Source: Argopecten irradians (Eukaryota; Mollusca; Bivalvia; Pectinida; Pectinidae). Taken from it: a stretch of 64,000 nt of DNA. Location: positions 35,888,679-35,952,678 of the forward strand of contig NC_091143.1 in assembly GCF_041381155.1 (NCBI RefSeq), written 5' to 3'. This document shows positions 50,001-61,414 of this stretch, piece by piece. The translations under genes and the position numbers were made by a program. The stretch's first letter is position 1, and each line of letters opens with the position of its first letter. The notes beneath the pieces are model-generated. The model was not told where the DNA came from. It ran no database searches and saw nothing but the letters and a program-made list of their open reading frames with translations.

Positions 50001-52173
50001 TCATTGATGGACATTTCCTTTGACCTTGGTACAATGTCATTAATAGATGTTTCCTTTGACCTTGGTTCAATGTCATCAATTGATGTTTCCTTAGACCCTG
50101 CTGCAATGTCATCATCGACGGACATTTCTTTTGACCCTGGCACAATGTCATCGATAGATGTTTCTTTTGACCTTGGCACAATGTCATCAATTAATGTTTC
50201 CTTAGACCCTACTGCAATGTCATCATCGATGGACATTTCTTTTGACCTTGGTACAATGTCATCAATTGATGTTTCCTTTGACCTTGGTTCAATGTCATCA
50301 ATTGATGTTTCCTTTGACATTGGTTCAATGTCATCAATTAACGTTTCCTTCGATTTAGGTGCCATTCCCATTTTTTCCGTAGGTTTCTGATCATCAACAA
50401 ATGGTTCATCTCTAAAAGGTTCCTTCTCATCCTTTCCTCCTTTGGAGATTACATCAGCCCTATCCATTCTATCAAAGGAAACACTGTTGTCACTATCTTT
50501 CATTGACCGTGTGAAATTTCTATTGAAATCTTCATGTTTGTCATCTATGCTTTCTTTATCAATTCGATCAGAAGCTGGAACCGTTTCCTGTGTGTGCTTC
50601 CTTCTCATTTTGGGTGAAATTTCCAGCTGTTGACAAACAAATTGTTCTGGAATTGTTTCCTCTTCAAGAGGTTCTTCCACAATTCGACTGTCAGGCTTTT
50701 TCGGAGTTGAGGAAGTAAACAAACTGCTCTGATCTTTTGAATTCTGAAATATTTCTTTCTTATCATCATTGATCTGATTTGAAACTTTGGGAGATTCATC
50801 AAAATCCTGCACAGTATCAAGAAACTGGTCATCCTCATAATCCTCATCTGCTGCGACTGTGTCTGGGATTGGGGTTTTAGGCAAGGGCGGGGCAGTGTTT
50901 TCATCATTAAAGCTATCTAATTCAGATGTCATTTTAGCAACAGAGAAGAGTTTAGAATCATCTAAGGATACAAGAGAGGTGAAAACGTCCGTGTCGGAGT
51001 CGTCAGAGGAAGAACTGTAAGAGTACGCTAATCGTGATGGTGTGCTTGCGTCAGTGTCTACATCTAAACTTTGGCTTCTAACGGGTATTTTTGATTGCTC
51101 AGATGGTGCAGTTCTTTCTGGATGTACAAGTTCTTCATTTACATAAACTGCGGGGAGACTTTTATAGACAGGTGACTCAGGTCTTTCTACCGATTTTTTC
51201 TTATCTGATTTACTAATTGGTTTTAACGAAGGAAGGTCTCTAGGTGAATCTATTGCAATATGGTTTCCCTTACAGGGTTTATTTTTACTTGATTCAAGTT
51301 TTACTGATCTGGGTTCAGAAATGACTTCTCTACTATCTTCCGACGATACTTCTGAATCGGAAAAATATCTTTGAAGTTTTGGAACATCTTGTGACCACTC
51401 ATAACCCAAACTTTCCAGTTCTGTGGTTGGTGAAGGGAATTGGTGACGGTCGGCAGCTTTTTCCTTGTCTTTTTTGGTGCGAGCAGCATTTACCGACAAT
51501 TCGAAAGGTTTTCTTGTGTTTTTCCCATTGGAAGACTTTCCCTTGCCTCCCTTGCGAAACCTTGACCCCTTTTTCTCGTCAAATGACACTGACTTCTTTT
51601 TCGATAATTTACTTGCACTGTCTGCATTGCTTTCAAAAAAATCGAGATTTGGATGCGAGTTAAGCGAATCTAAAGAGACACTGTTAGTTGAAGTGGACCC
51701 AAGGTGATGCGACTTCCGAGGGTCTGACAAGCTTTCTTGGTTATATGACAAGGTACATACCATGCTTTCGTTAAGGGGAGGCTTCTCTGGCAAGCTTCCC
51801 GAGTCCTCGTCGCTTTCTCTGTGCTGATGTGACCGGTCGACATTGTTTTGCTCTTGTTGTTTCTTTGCAGCCATCATGACTGCAGCCAGCGGAGTTTGGA
51901 TTGCGTGAATCTTTTCCATCCGACTTTTTCTATCCCCTGGTTCCTCCTCATGCTCGTCGTTACTGTGGTCACGACTGCGGTCGCGACTGTGGTCACGACT
52001 ACGGTCGCGACTGTGGTCGCGACTGTGTCTGTCTTCTTCATATCGGTCCTCTGGCTCATGATCTGACTCTACTGGACGTTTGTTTTCAATGTAGCGATTG
52101 TCGTCCTCGTTTGGGGTCCTCGAACGCTTTTCTGGGACTGGTAAATCTCGAGGAGGTTCAGGGCGATATACCT
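44069..52173 (-). CDS. Single 8.1-kb terminal coding exon, disordered tail
   Basis: Acceptor TTGACTGTTTCAG precedes it; 2,700 codons stay open to TAG. Order from the 5' side: Arg/Asp dipeptide stretch [17 protein letters not shown] (about 51,960-52,035); KSVSF motif (51,581-51,595); 38 x 12-aa Ser/Asp repeat (48,990-50,362); 6 x 17-aa PYTIPEI repeat (48,535-48,837); TDKPKTP repeat (46,275-46,765); RVTF motif (44,855-44,866); Ser/Pro-rich block; C-terminal hydrophobic segment. Composition is dominated by S, K, D, E, P and T, so it is very likely disordered. The frame can be extended upstream to a TTG at 52,186, but that lies in the intron. Confidence 0.92.
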
Positions 52174-55100
52174 CTGAAACAGTCAAGTGGTTATTTTAAA
52201 AATTTATCTTTATCAAAATCTGCATGCATATCTATAGTTCAGATACGTAATAAGAGCTTATCAGTTATGGAATTTTTATCTGACCTAAATGTTGAGGCAG
52301 AAAAAGTTTCTATTTTAAAATATTTTCAGAATCTTCCTTTTTACTGTGTTTTTAAGAAATTTTAAGTCATAACTGTTAGTCAATGCACCATCATAATCTA
52401 GTCTTGATTTCTCGAAACAAAAGCGACAATTTCAGTCAAAAAAGAAGTCATGGTAATATATATATATTTGGATCAACATTTTTTACCCTAGAAAATGGAA
52501 AACAGAAGTCCAAAGTTCATTTTCTAAATTAAATTTTCTTTAAAATCTGATCATGAATTTATTAATGTATTAACTGTGCCACCCACCATCACGAGGTCTG
52601 CGTGTAGGTCGCCCGCCGTAGGTCGCTCTCCGACTGTGAACTCTGTCAAAATAGGGCGAGGGACGATCGACAGAGGCCATAGCCTGTTTGGTCTGGAACT
52701 GGGTACGTCCAGAGTATCGGAACCTAGACCCGAAACGTGGGAATGTTTTCTTGGCCTGGGGCATTTCAATTTCTCTAAATCTGTAAAAGAAATTTCAAAT
52801 GTCTTCAATGAAAGATTTACATCAACAAAACTACAGTGCATTATTCTAAAATTAATCAAAGGATTTTAGTTTTGGTCAAACTAAATTAGTTTTTTTCAAA
52901 ATTTTTGAAACTTTTTTCATAAACCTGAAAATAATACACAAAAGACAGAAGTAATATTCACTGAAATTTCAAGAAAAGGCAGTAGGTGATTTACTATAAA
53001 ATTACATTAAAAGAAACAAGAATGAATAATACTTGAAGACTTGATGTTTCAAAAAAAAACTTCAAGATTTGGTGTTTCAACAAGACTTGAAACAGGTGTT
53101 CTCATATAAAGATGATTTGCACAAACAAGAGTGTTTCCTTGTGAGAGGGAGATATGATTACCAGAACAGAGACTTCATGCTCCCTAAGGCCAAAAAAAAT
53201 TAATTGTTAGTTTCTCAGGCCACTTTTTTAAAAAGTCAGTGCGGGCGGTGGGAATATTTTTTTATTTTTTATTTCTCTGAAAACAAATGCGGCAGATAAC
53301 ATTTTATTTTTTTCTCACTTGAAGGACATGAAAATCAATGAAAACACGTGTAGAAAATGTAAATTCTTACTCAGTCTTTAAAAACAGCTTTTAAATATCT
53401 CAATCGTCACTATATCCAAAGAAAACCAGTTGTAAATACATAATCCTGGGAGGAAACATTCCGTTTTGAGCAAATGCTGACATCGGCAGCCATTTTTTAC
53501 CAGAAATGAAAGGTGCATACTAAAATTGGAGCCAATTTCCGGGTGCGTTTTCAAATGGAAATTTCGGGCGAGTTTGAATGGAAATTTGGGGTGTGTTCGA
53601 TGCGGGGGTCTTGATTTTAATCAAGGGGGGTAAATGTCGATGCGGCGGGGCCTGAGAAACTAAGAATTAATTTCGTTTGGCCTAATTTTGACAGTTATGC
53701 CCAAACTTACCTGAAGAAGGAGTGATGTTCTACACAAATCTTCCACAGCCTCTTGGCGTGTTTTACGGATTCAAGCTTAAAGCCAACCTGACTCTGGAAA
53801 TCTTCAAACTGGTCAAATAAAATGACAGAAATATTTTAGTATCATAAGAAACAAAATTAATTTATAGTAATTCTTAGTTGCATATACTGCTGCTTTACCT
53901 AATCATTCCATCTTTACATATTTAAGAGTTGTCTGCCCTTCTGGGTAGACATTGATCATGCCGTTTTCGATTATACTGTTTGACTGGTTGGACCGATAGC
54001 CAGTTGTTCATTTATGAATTAAACAAGGACCTTGTGATTTTATATTGTTTTCAGACGAGCCTTGACAAAGCCCTCACAGGCCTGTATCAAAAACTGCAGG
54101 TCCCGGTCAGGATTTATACTGGAAATAATTACTTTAACAAACAGTCCATTGGTTGTTCCGAATAAACAAAAACAGCCCAGGTGTTTGTCAAGAGTAATGT
54201 CATATTTTCTCGAAAAAACAAATCAAGAGTTTCGCTAACAAAATAATGACGTCAAAATCATTACCTTCTTGTAATATAGATAATTCGGTAATATCCAAAG
54301 ACAGAATTGCTTGGTGAATGGAATTTTGAACATGTCTTTTTACCATTTTGAATTAATATTATGCTTACAGAGGTATTTCACTTATTATAACTGTAAAATT
54401 GAGCATTATCAATAATTTGAATTTATTAATAAGTGTGTATATGGTTATGATAAACACAATTTTCTACACACATGTATACAATTCTGTATAACTTAACTAC
54501 TGACCTCCCCTGGCCGCAGTTTAATATAGAACTTGCTCCTCCTGTAGGACATTTTAAGGACCTTCGGCCAGACAAAGCGGTTGATTTGTAGTTTATCTTT
54601 GAACACCAACAGGCCGGTGGCACACACTCCCAGCTGGATAACGACACCCTCAGCATCCTGGTCACACAAACAAACATTTTAACAATAATTCTTTAAGTTA
54701 CATACATGTAGGGGATTGTGATGACTGAGTGTTTAAAGAACTACCATTATATCACTTTCTTTCCATGTTTTGTTTGAAAACCATAACCAGATAAATCACC
54801 AGGTGACTGACTACAGGTTGGTGGTTTTTGTAAGGGTACTCTGGCTTTCTTCTCTTTATAATCTAGCATTAAGAAAGGATTAATACCACCTCAAAAATCT
54901 AACAAAAAAAACATAAACATGTGTTGTGAAGACCTAGTTTAAATTTTGTTTTAATTCTACTTGAGCTATATAACATTTCAGCTTTACATTTAGAAGACTT
55001 AAATGAGTTTTATTTTTAACTCAAACAGATCTGACAACAGAGCTAAAAATTCTTAATTTCTAAATTCAATAACAAAGCAAAATCAACTCAAAGATAGACT

Positions 55101-58100
55101 CTAGAGTATAAATGAAATGAAGAAACTGCAAGCTATTTTAGAATATGCAGTCAATTAACTTAACATTAATTGTTTCTGAATAATTTTAATTGGTAACCAT
55201 CTGCTGTAGTTAGATTTAAGGATATGGGATAAAGAGTGTTGCTAAATCATCAATATTTTCTACTGTATTTTACCTTACTGTTTAGTCAGCCATTGATTAC
55301 CAGATAATCTATTATGTACATGGTCTAACACCACCAGCTGTATGAATTATTGATCATCCCTGGTGGTACAGCCTTCTGGTGTCTTGAAGTATTTACTTTT
55401 TATATTACAAGGTGTTCAGATTCTTCTTAATCACTTTTTAAACTCCTTTGTGGATGTTTGAGGAGAAAATGATTACCATATAGCTAGTAATTTTGGTATG
55501 GCCAACATTTTCACTATTTTGCACGATATTGATATGATCACATCAATAAAATCCTGACCTCAAACACACCCAAATACCCCTTTTCACAATCATTGTCCCA
55601 AATAATCCATAAATACAGAACTAATCTAACATTTACCTTTGCATCGTGAAGTTCCACACCATAATTACTAAGTTTCTTTGCATTTTCAAGGAACCGCAAT
55701 TCTGCCTCCTCTGGCGTTTGTCCCCTGAAATAAATCATATTTTATTTACACGTCTATATTATTCTTCACATGAATTTCTTTTTTTTTTGTATGAACAAAA
55801 AAAATTACACCTCACACTTTACCATGATATGGTAGGCTCAATAACTATGGTATACATTTGAAAAATTTATGATTTTTCTCAGACTTCAAATAATTGTATT
55901 CTTTTCTAATGTGGTTGAACCTCCTGAATAAATCTTATAGCATGAATACTGTATCTAATTTTAAGTATTTTGTTGGTCTCAACTAAATTAAAGTATTCTT
56001 AACTCAAATTCTTGGTTAAACACCAAGCTTTATCATGGTCCAATGATTTTAGGCTTATGAAGTTCACTGTATTCCGACTTTGTATACTACAGATTGATAC
56101 AGAGTTATTTGCACTTGGAGGAAGGTATTGATTTAGATGTTATGTGTTTAATTTCGGAGCACAATGTTATCTTTCTCAGAGAAATCAAAGCACACTCCAC
56201 TGCAAATGTCACAATGGATACCAACCAACAAGGGCCGATAACTCTGTCAAATTGGTATGTGTAAAAGCGAAATAATGTTTTTGAGATTGCGTTTTATTGT
56301 TTCTGAGTCAGGTAAATGCTTGAAGTCTGAACTTACTTGTGTGTTTTGTGTAGATCGCAGATCTTTTTTAATAGTTCTCGGTCCTGGTGTGGTGCGAACT
56401 GGATCTTCCTAAGGTAGTCTAACCCGCGACCGAACTCCTCCACATCGTAGTCACCTAACTCTGATTGGACAGTGTATGACCCCAGTAATGTATAGGTCAC
56501 AAAGGAACAAGGCAGTCTGTCAAACACAAGTACAAGTTAGCACATACTGCTGAAAATGTCTATGGTTCAAATTTAAGTTGATTTAACTAAAGTTGGAGCA
56601 AACCATCTACTTTAATTTGCATTAATGCCTATTTTGAAAATGGGGGAAAATATAGATATTATATTCACCGTTTAAAATCAAGAAATTTCCAATACTTCAG
56701 AACTTACATATTTTCTATTTAGTTGTCTCCCTTGAAGCATATTTATAATTAATGAGAATTAAATCAAGTACTCACTTTTCACTGACAATGTCTCTTCTGA
56801 TTTGGAGACACAACTGATACCTGAAAATAAATTCAATATTCAAATCATTACAAAATTACACAGTTGATATCATTATAACGAGATGTTTTCAAATATTCTT
56901 ATTTAGATATATACTCAAACTTCAAAATCTCACAAAAATGCTGATTGGTGAAAAATTTGTGTATCATGATGAATAATACAGCCATGATATGGTTTTCCTT
57001 TCTTTATACCCGGTATATAGAATTTGAATACCTATATTGAAAGAATTAATCATTGCATAATCAAAACTTAATGAAAATCTTCTAAAGGCAAAAAGTGACA
57101 AATTTAGAAAAAGTGACAAATTAAGAAATAGTGACAAATTAAGACAAGAGGCCCAGAGGGCCTGTATCGCTCTCCTGGTTTGTAATGCCAAGTAATGTTT
57201 TAAATACAGGTTCATTGTTTCTTTTCTGAAGGAATTTGAATATTTACCTCTAATTCCCCTATTGGGCGCCACCCCTCCTGCCCCCCGGGGGTCAGAGCCA
57301 AAATTTATACAAGTTCTGTTCTCCTTCCCCCATGGATGTTTGTGGCCAAATTTGGTTACATTCCATGCAGAACTTTATGACTAGTAGCGATTTAAAGGAT
57401 TTACCTCTATTTCCCTTATTGGGCCCCCCAGGGGGGTCAGTGCCAAAATTTCTACAAGTTCCGTTCCCCTTCCCCCAAGGATGTTTGTGGCCAAATTTGG
57501 TTACAATCCATGCAGAACTCTAGGACAAGTAGCGATTTATAGGATTTACCTCTATTTTCCCCTATTGGGCCCCGCCCCTCCTGCCCCCGGGGGATCAGAG
57601 CCAAAATTTATACAAGTTCTTTTCCCCTTCCCCCATTAAGAAATAGTGACAAATTAAGATACCCTCTAAACCAGGATCTATACTACAGTATATTTGAAAT
57701 TTGAAATTTGTCGGTATGCTAATGGCAAATAAAGCATGTCAATATTTTCAAGGTAACCCCTCAAAAACTTTTGAATCAATAAACAAAACAAATACAGGTT
57801 AATTACCTCGTAATATCCTCATGAAGTTGCTGCGGGTCTGGAGGATAAAATTTCACTTCAAAGTTGAACTCCCATGCACCACCTGGGAAATAGAACAGGA
57901 CATTGGATAAACACGGTTTTACAAATATGTATGGTCTTATTCCTGTCAAAAACAGGCTTAAGTTTAAAATTTCAACATGGGTTATTTAAGCATTGAACGT
58001 CTTTCAGTTGGCATTCATAGCCACTATGAATGCAAACTGGACAGAGACAAATTCCATGAGGCGCGCTAGCGCTTCATCTTGAATTTGCCTCTGTTTCGTT

Positions 58101-61100
58101 ATCGTCATGGATGGAACAGTCATTTGAACAGCATTCTTCCGTAATCGCTGGCACGACAATTGTGACGACACACTGATAATAACGTTTTAATAAGCACTTG
58201 AAGTTCATTGTCTATATGACTGCCAACTGCGCTTGGTAAGGTTACATAGTGGAACTGCAGTGAAAATGTAAATATATAGTGGAAATAACATGTTTTAGAG
58301 AATCAGAGTCTGAACTCTGAACTTTGAAATTACAGAGAATAAATCCAATAATCAAAGAAAAGCTGTTTCAGAGATTTTTTTTGGATTTTTTTGGGGTCTT
58401 ATTGTCAAACAAGTGATCTTTTTTCTTTTCTTTTTCCATTATCTAAACTGTACCAATGTCCATACATATTTTAGATGATACATGTATAATATAACTGTGA
58501 CAGCGATTTGTCTTTACTTACTTTTTATCTGTTTGGATAGTTTCTTCAGTGTATTCACCCAATTCTACAATAAAAAACCCATATTTTACTGGAGTATAAA
58601 AAGCACTGGTAACAAATTCATAAACATTTGACAACCATATGCAACTGTTATGTCTATGTATGAAGAAAACAGAGGTATCTTATCAAGACTGTACATCAAG
58701 TGAAGACAAAATTACGGTAAATCCCTTTAATAATTTTTTTTTTTTTCAAAGCCTTACATGGCCACAAATTTGCAATGCAACCACATAATCCTGGGTAGAT
58801 TTAGACCAGTTATATTTTCAAGTGAAATCCCGTTTTGTTTTTAGATCTGCAAGCTTCATCCAAACACTTCCTGTTGGTACATGAAATGTTACATATTTTT
58901 TAGTTAATGTAATATAATTGCTGCATTAAAAGATAGCATCAGCTTTTAAAGAAATGTGCTGACTATCTTTACAATGGGAAGGAAACCAACAGTCCAACCA
59001 GGATGTGATCAATTTACAGGTGTTTCAATTACTATATTTGAATAAATTTGTAAGTAAGCTTGAAACTATTAATGTTCATATCAAGCAAGCGGACCATGTA
59101 CAGTTATATAACTTTTCTACCTTTCAAAATGATTCCTCAAATGTAGCTATGACACCTATTCCTTGTATAAAGATAATTACTATTGACCAAAAAAATGTTA
59201 TACTATTGACCAAAAAAATGTTATGTGCTTTTGATCAAAAAATGCAATTACTGTCGACCAAAAATCTGCAATCTATGACTATGAGTTTCGAGATAATAAA
59301 ATTATGTGATAGTATTTGTGATGTCATAAGGTTATAATGCCACTTAAAAAGGGATCATGTTATAATTGAAAGTTATTTTACAATCTCAAAACCCCATTGT
59401 ATCATAAAGGTTACACTTGAAATTTGGTGAACCCCTGGTCACTATATAACTTTTAATTCCTTGACCTTTGATAATTCATGCACCCCTCAAGACACATTTG
59501 AACTCTTCTAATTCAAAGGATATAGCTAGCAGCTGGAAGAGTTCATTATGAATTTTCAGGGGAGAATGAGTTAAGGATCTTTTTATTTATCCTTTACCTA
59601 CATGTTACGGTATATAATTCTGTCCACTGATTATTCTTTGTCATGAAGTTTATCATTTTCTATTGTTGACGCTCGTAAACGCTTGTCAGAGAGTAATTTG
59701 AAGAATGTTTAATGAATATCTAAACATATGTATTCTTAGCTATCCACCCATCTTTTAAGAGTAACTCTTTTAGAATAGTAATGTGAAGAAAACAAATTTT
59801 ATACCTGACTGACTTTTATACACATGCAATTGTAACTTGAGAAATTTCACGCATTCGTTTCTGTAACCCAAACCACACATTTTATGTCAATAGTTTCCCT
59901 CAATGACAAATTCAGTTTTGGTTGTCATAACAACAAGACTTGTATCCCTGTTGCTTGGTTACCACAATAGGAGGACCAGTATGATCATGAGGTGCTTGGT
60001 TACCATAACAACAAGAGTTAGACTTATTTATCTGACTCTGATATATAATCTTCTATAGAAGATCTTCTTACAACACTGAATCTCTGGTTACACCCTCAAT
60101 ATCTGTGACGGATCTCTGATTGGTTTTATGTATATCTCTTGTATGCCTATGTTATCGGAACTCAGATAAGAATCGGTAGGTTGGTAAAACCGTATAGATG
60201 ATTCAAATTAATTCCAGATGATTCAAAGCATTGGTTTAGTCACAATTGTGCAGCGGCTTGGTCAATATCTATAGAGCTTAACAGATTCCTGAAACATTGA
60301 CTTCATAAGATGATTTTTTTTTATAAATTCCTTCAGTATCATTTTCAAACAGAAGATGAAACTAGCCCATAATATGTCAGGTAATAACTTATCTATTGAT
60401 TATCTTATCACCATAAAATATTCTGCAACATCCTTTCTGTTATATTATATAAATGCTTTATATCAATTGTTCTTGATGACAGATGTCCATAAAGATAATG
60501 GATAACAAACAAACAAACAAAAAATTGAGAGGATGTACATTGTAGCTGTGTAAACTGTGAAAAAACATTTGTATGTCTATAAAGATTACGCCTACAACCT
60601 GTAAAAGTGATTTGTCAGTTTAATATGACCGGCCTAGAAGACATTTAGATGTTACAGTTATTTTTCCTAACAGATTTCCTAGTGCACAGCTGTTAAAGAT
60701 GTCTTCTAGGGCTCAGTAGATAATTAATTAATGTACTGAAACATTTTTTCATTATTTCTTCACGGTTCTTGTTTAGTACATTCAGTAAAAAGTATTTCAC
60801 ATGCAGCTTACGCCTCAAGGAATTGCATTTTGGAAGCATGAACAGAACAAATAAAGATTAAAGAGTCTGCAGAAGCTTCTTGACTGAACAATTATGAATG
60901 AAATTAATTTATAGCCTACCAGGTATGTTATGTTTTTGATGCAAACAAAAATTGCATGCAGCCAATTAATGCTTGCTTGCTAATGCTATGCTTGCACAAT
61001 GTCTGATTTCATTTACAGAAAACCTTAACTAACAGCTTGAGGAATTAATTTGAGGCAAGCTACCATATTCGACCCAATAAGGGCCTATGTCCCTATAAGC

Positions 61101-61414
61101 ACCCCTCCCCTTTTTGAGGCCTCCATTTCAATTGCCTGGGAATAAAACCAAAACTATCAAAACTGTATAGGTTTGCAATAATTTCGTCTTATCAAGCACC
61201 TTTTCATTTTTTTTTGGATTTTTTTTAAACACCCTGGGCGTTTATTGGGTTAATGTTGTATAAGGTATATATGTAGCTGAAGAATATAATACAGGGTGCA
61301 CCTTACCTTCAATCCTGTTGAAGAATCTGTGTAGGACAGTCCGAAATAATCTTTTTCTAGCACATCCAAATGGTCACAGACTTTATCAAACAGTATACAG
61401 CCTACTGCTCTTTT
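44069..61414 (-). CDS. Giant protein 4.1/coracle-type FERM protein (5'-partial)
   Basis: Ten in-phase exons: 61,414-61,307; 58,564-58,522; 57,882-57,807; 56,820-56,776; 56,516-56,337; 55,724-55,637; 54,657-54,505; 53,808-53,711; 52,780-52,587; 52,173-44,069. All have GT-AG borders and give 3,029 codons plus TAG. The FERM region (about res 1-270) matches the 4.1 subfamily (EPB41, EPB41L1-3, fly coracle): [61 protein letters not shown]-adjacent segment with [15 protein letters not shown] follows. Family role: linking membrane proteins to the spectrin-actin cortex and junctions. Unusual: a 2,700-residue single-exon disordered tail, no recognisable 4.1 C-terminal domain, and a hydrophobic C-terminal segment. 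The N-terminus and start of F1 lie beyond the window. Which vertebrate paralogue corresponds is not decidable, so no symbol is given. Confidence 0.93.
44075..44170 (-). other. C-terminal hydrophobic tail-anchor-like segment
   Basis: The last ~30 residues include [19 protein letters not shown], about 20 uninterrupted hydrophobic residues, followed by TYDLSTGF and stop. A Lys-containing segment (ERPKTV) precedes it. The position fits a tail-anchored membrane segment with a very short luminal or extracellular end. Confidence 0.8.
46275..46765 (-). repeat. 7-aa TDKPKTP protein repeat
   Basis: More than 15 consecutive 21-bp units reading [14 protein letters not shown] or TDKLKTP, mixed with GQTDK variants. 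Each carries a Thr-Pro that could be a proline-directed phosphosite and repeated lysines. Confidence 0.85.
48535..48837 (-). repeat. 17-aa [17 protein letters not shown] protein repeat, six copies
   Basis: Six 51-bp units encode [17 protein letters not shown] and close variants. Tyr and the PxIPxI-like core are conserved in all. The last (3'-most) two units are nearly identical, indicating recent amplification. Confidence 0.9.
48990..50362 (-). repeat. 12-aa [12 protein letters not shown] protein repeat, ~38 copies
   Basis: About 38 head-to-tail 36-bp units. The consensus is [12 protein letters not shown] through most of the array, drifting to [12 protein letters not shown] in the last five. 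Ser-Ile/Val-Asp-Asp and Ser-Lys-Glu are conserved. The opposite strand is also open because of the periodic codons. Confidence 0.95.
51755..51763 (-). promoter_or_regulatory. Candidate internal 5' splice site in giant exon
   Basis: Minus strand AGCATG|GTATGTACC with the cut between 51,761 and 51,760. It falls exactly between codons (after NESM), leaving 413 nt of the exon. The phase matches the exon at 37,431-37,790, which starts in phase 0. Use would remove the repeats and tail anchor. Confidence 0.4.
52587..52780 (-). CDS. FERM-adjacent (FA) exon
   Basis: After acceptor TTTCTTTTACAG it encodes [40 protein letters not shown] and [26 protein letters not shown] is the hallmark of the FERM-adjacent region, which in protein 4.1 is a kinase-regulated switch; RRAT is a candidate PKA/PKC site. 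The donor GTGGGT ends the exon in phase 1, joining AG-GTA of the giant exon to give Glu. Confidence 0.92.
53711..54657 (-). CDS. FERM F3 (PH/PTB-like) lobe exons (two)
   Basis: 54,657-54,505 encodes [20 protein letters not shown] through [20 protein letters not shown]. 53,808-53,711 encodes [20 protein letters not shown] and [12 protein letters not shown]. Length and order match the FERM C-lobe of protein 4.1. Confidence 0.93.
53912..54302. mobile_element. Foldback MITE (family D), copy 5, expanded
   Basis: Left end TTAAGAGTTGTCTGCCCTTC with GGGTAGACATTGATCATGCC. Right end TGACGTCAAAATCATTACCT, then TTCGGTAATATCCAAAG. About 200 bp of unrelated sequence separates the halves, suggesting an insertion. 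Confidence 0.55.
54780..54860 (-). repeat. Fragment of the CCACCRACC repeat
   Basis: On the minus strand: AGAGTACCCTTACAAAAACC, ACCAACCTGTAGTCAGTCAC, CTGG. It matches the 36.6-kb and 63.0-kb copies. Confidence 0.5.
54861..55636. other. FERM-gene intron, nothing else seen
   Basis: AT-rich intron sequence between the F3 and F2 exons. No further exon, RNA gene or repeat boundary recognised. Confidence 0.5.
55637..56820 (-). CDS. FERM F2 lobe exons (three)
   Basis: 56,820-56,776 encodes [14 protein letters not shown]. 56,516-56,337 encodes [20 protein letters not shown] and on to DLHKTH. 55,724-55,637 encodes [20 protein letters not shown] and YGVELHDAK. The helical F2 lobe is complete and closely follows the 4.1 pattern. 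Confidence 0.93.
56100..56260. mobile_element. Foldback MITE (family D), copy 6
   Basis: TACAGAGTTATTTGCACTTG with AGGAAGGTATTGATTTAGAT faces ACAATGGATACCAACCAACA and AGGGCCGATAACTCTGTCAA. Lies in the intron between the two large F2 exons. Confidence 0.65.
57130..57650. repeat. Dispersed repeat with three ~155-bp internal units
   Basis: Begins ACAAGAGGCCCAGAGGGCCT, followed by GTATCGCTCTCCTGGT. I recall this as a hallmark of a bivalve repeat. Three tandem units follow, each with GGATTTACCTCTATTT, TATTGGGC and CCC runs, ACAAGTTC, CCCCTTCCCCC and GGATGTTTGTGGCCAAATTT. Short AGTGACAAATTAAGA copies flank both sides (57,095-57,140 and 57,638-57,658). Confidence 0.7.
57807..61414 (-). CDS. FERM F1 lobe exons (three)
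   Basis: 61,414-61,307 (phase 0 start) encodes [20 protein letters not shown] and [15 protein letters not shown]. 58,564-58,522 encodes [14 protein letters not shown]. 57,882-57,807 encodes [20 protein letters not shown] and HEDITR, running into F2. This is the ubiquitin-like F1 lobe minus its first two strands, which in this family lie on the preceding exon. I found no such exon up to position 64,000. Confidence 0.92.
58565..59471. other. FERM-gene intron, no exon seen
   Basis: AT-rich. A ~24-bp unit (GACCAAAAAAATGTTATACT and variants) is repeated about three times at 59,184-59,240. The 110-aa frame at 59,005-59,337 has no recognisable domain. Confidence 0.5.
59472..59574. mobile_element. 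Foldback MITE (family E), copy 5
   Basis: ATAATTCATGCACCCCTCAA with ACACATTTGAACTCTTC faces GGAAGAGTTCATTATGAATT and TTCAGGGGAGAATGAGTTAA. Confidence 0.75.
59575..61306. other. FERM-gene intron, no exon seen
   Basis: AT-rich; TTGGTTACCAYAACAACAAG is present twice near 59,920-60,020. Nothing else recognised. Confidence 0.5.

Noticed and set aside
48918..50390. 490-aa open frame on the plus strand across the Ser/Asp repeats
   Set aside because: It is the complementary frame of a 36-bp coding repeat; lack of stops follows from periodicity. The minus strand has the FERM splice continuity.
52174..52186. Extension of the giant frame upstream to a TTG start
   Set aside because: These bases are the intron's polypyrimidine and AG acceptor; the reading frame is entered by splicing from 52,587.
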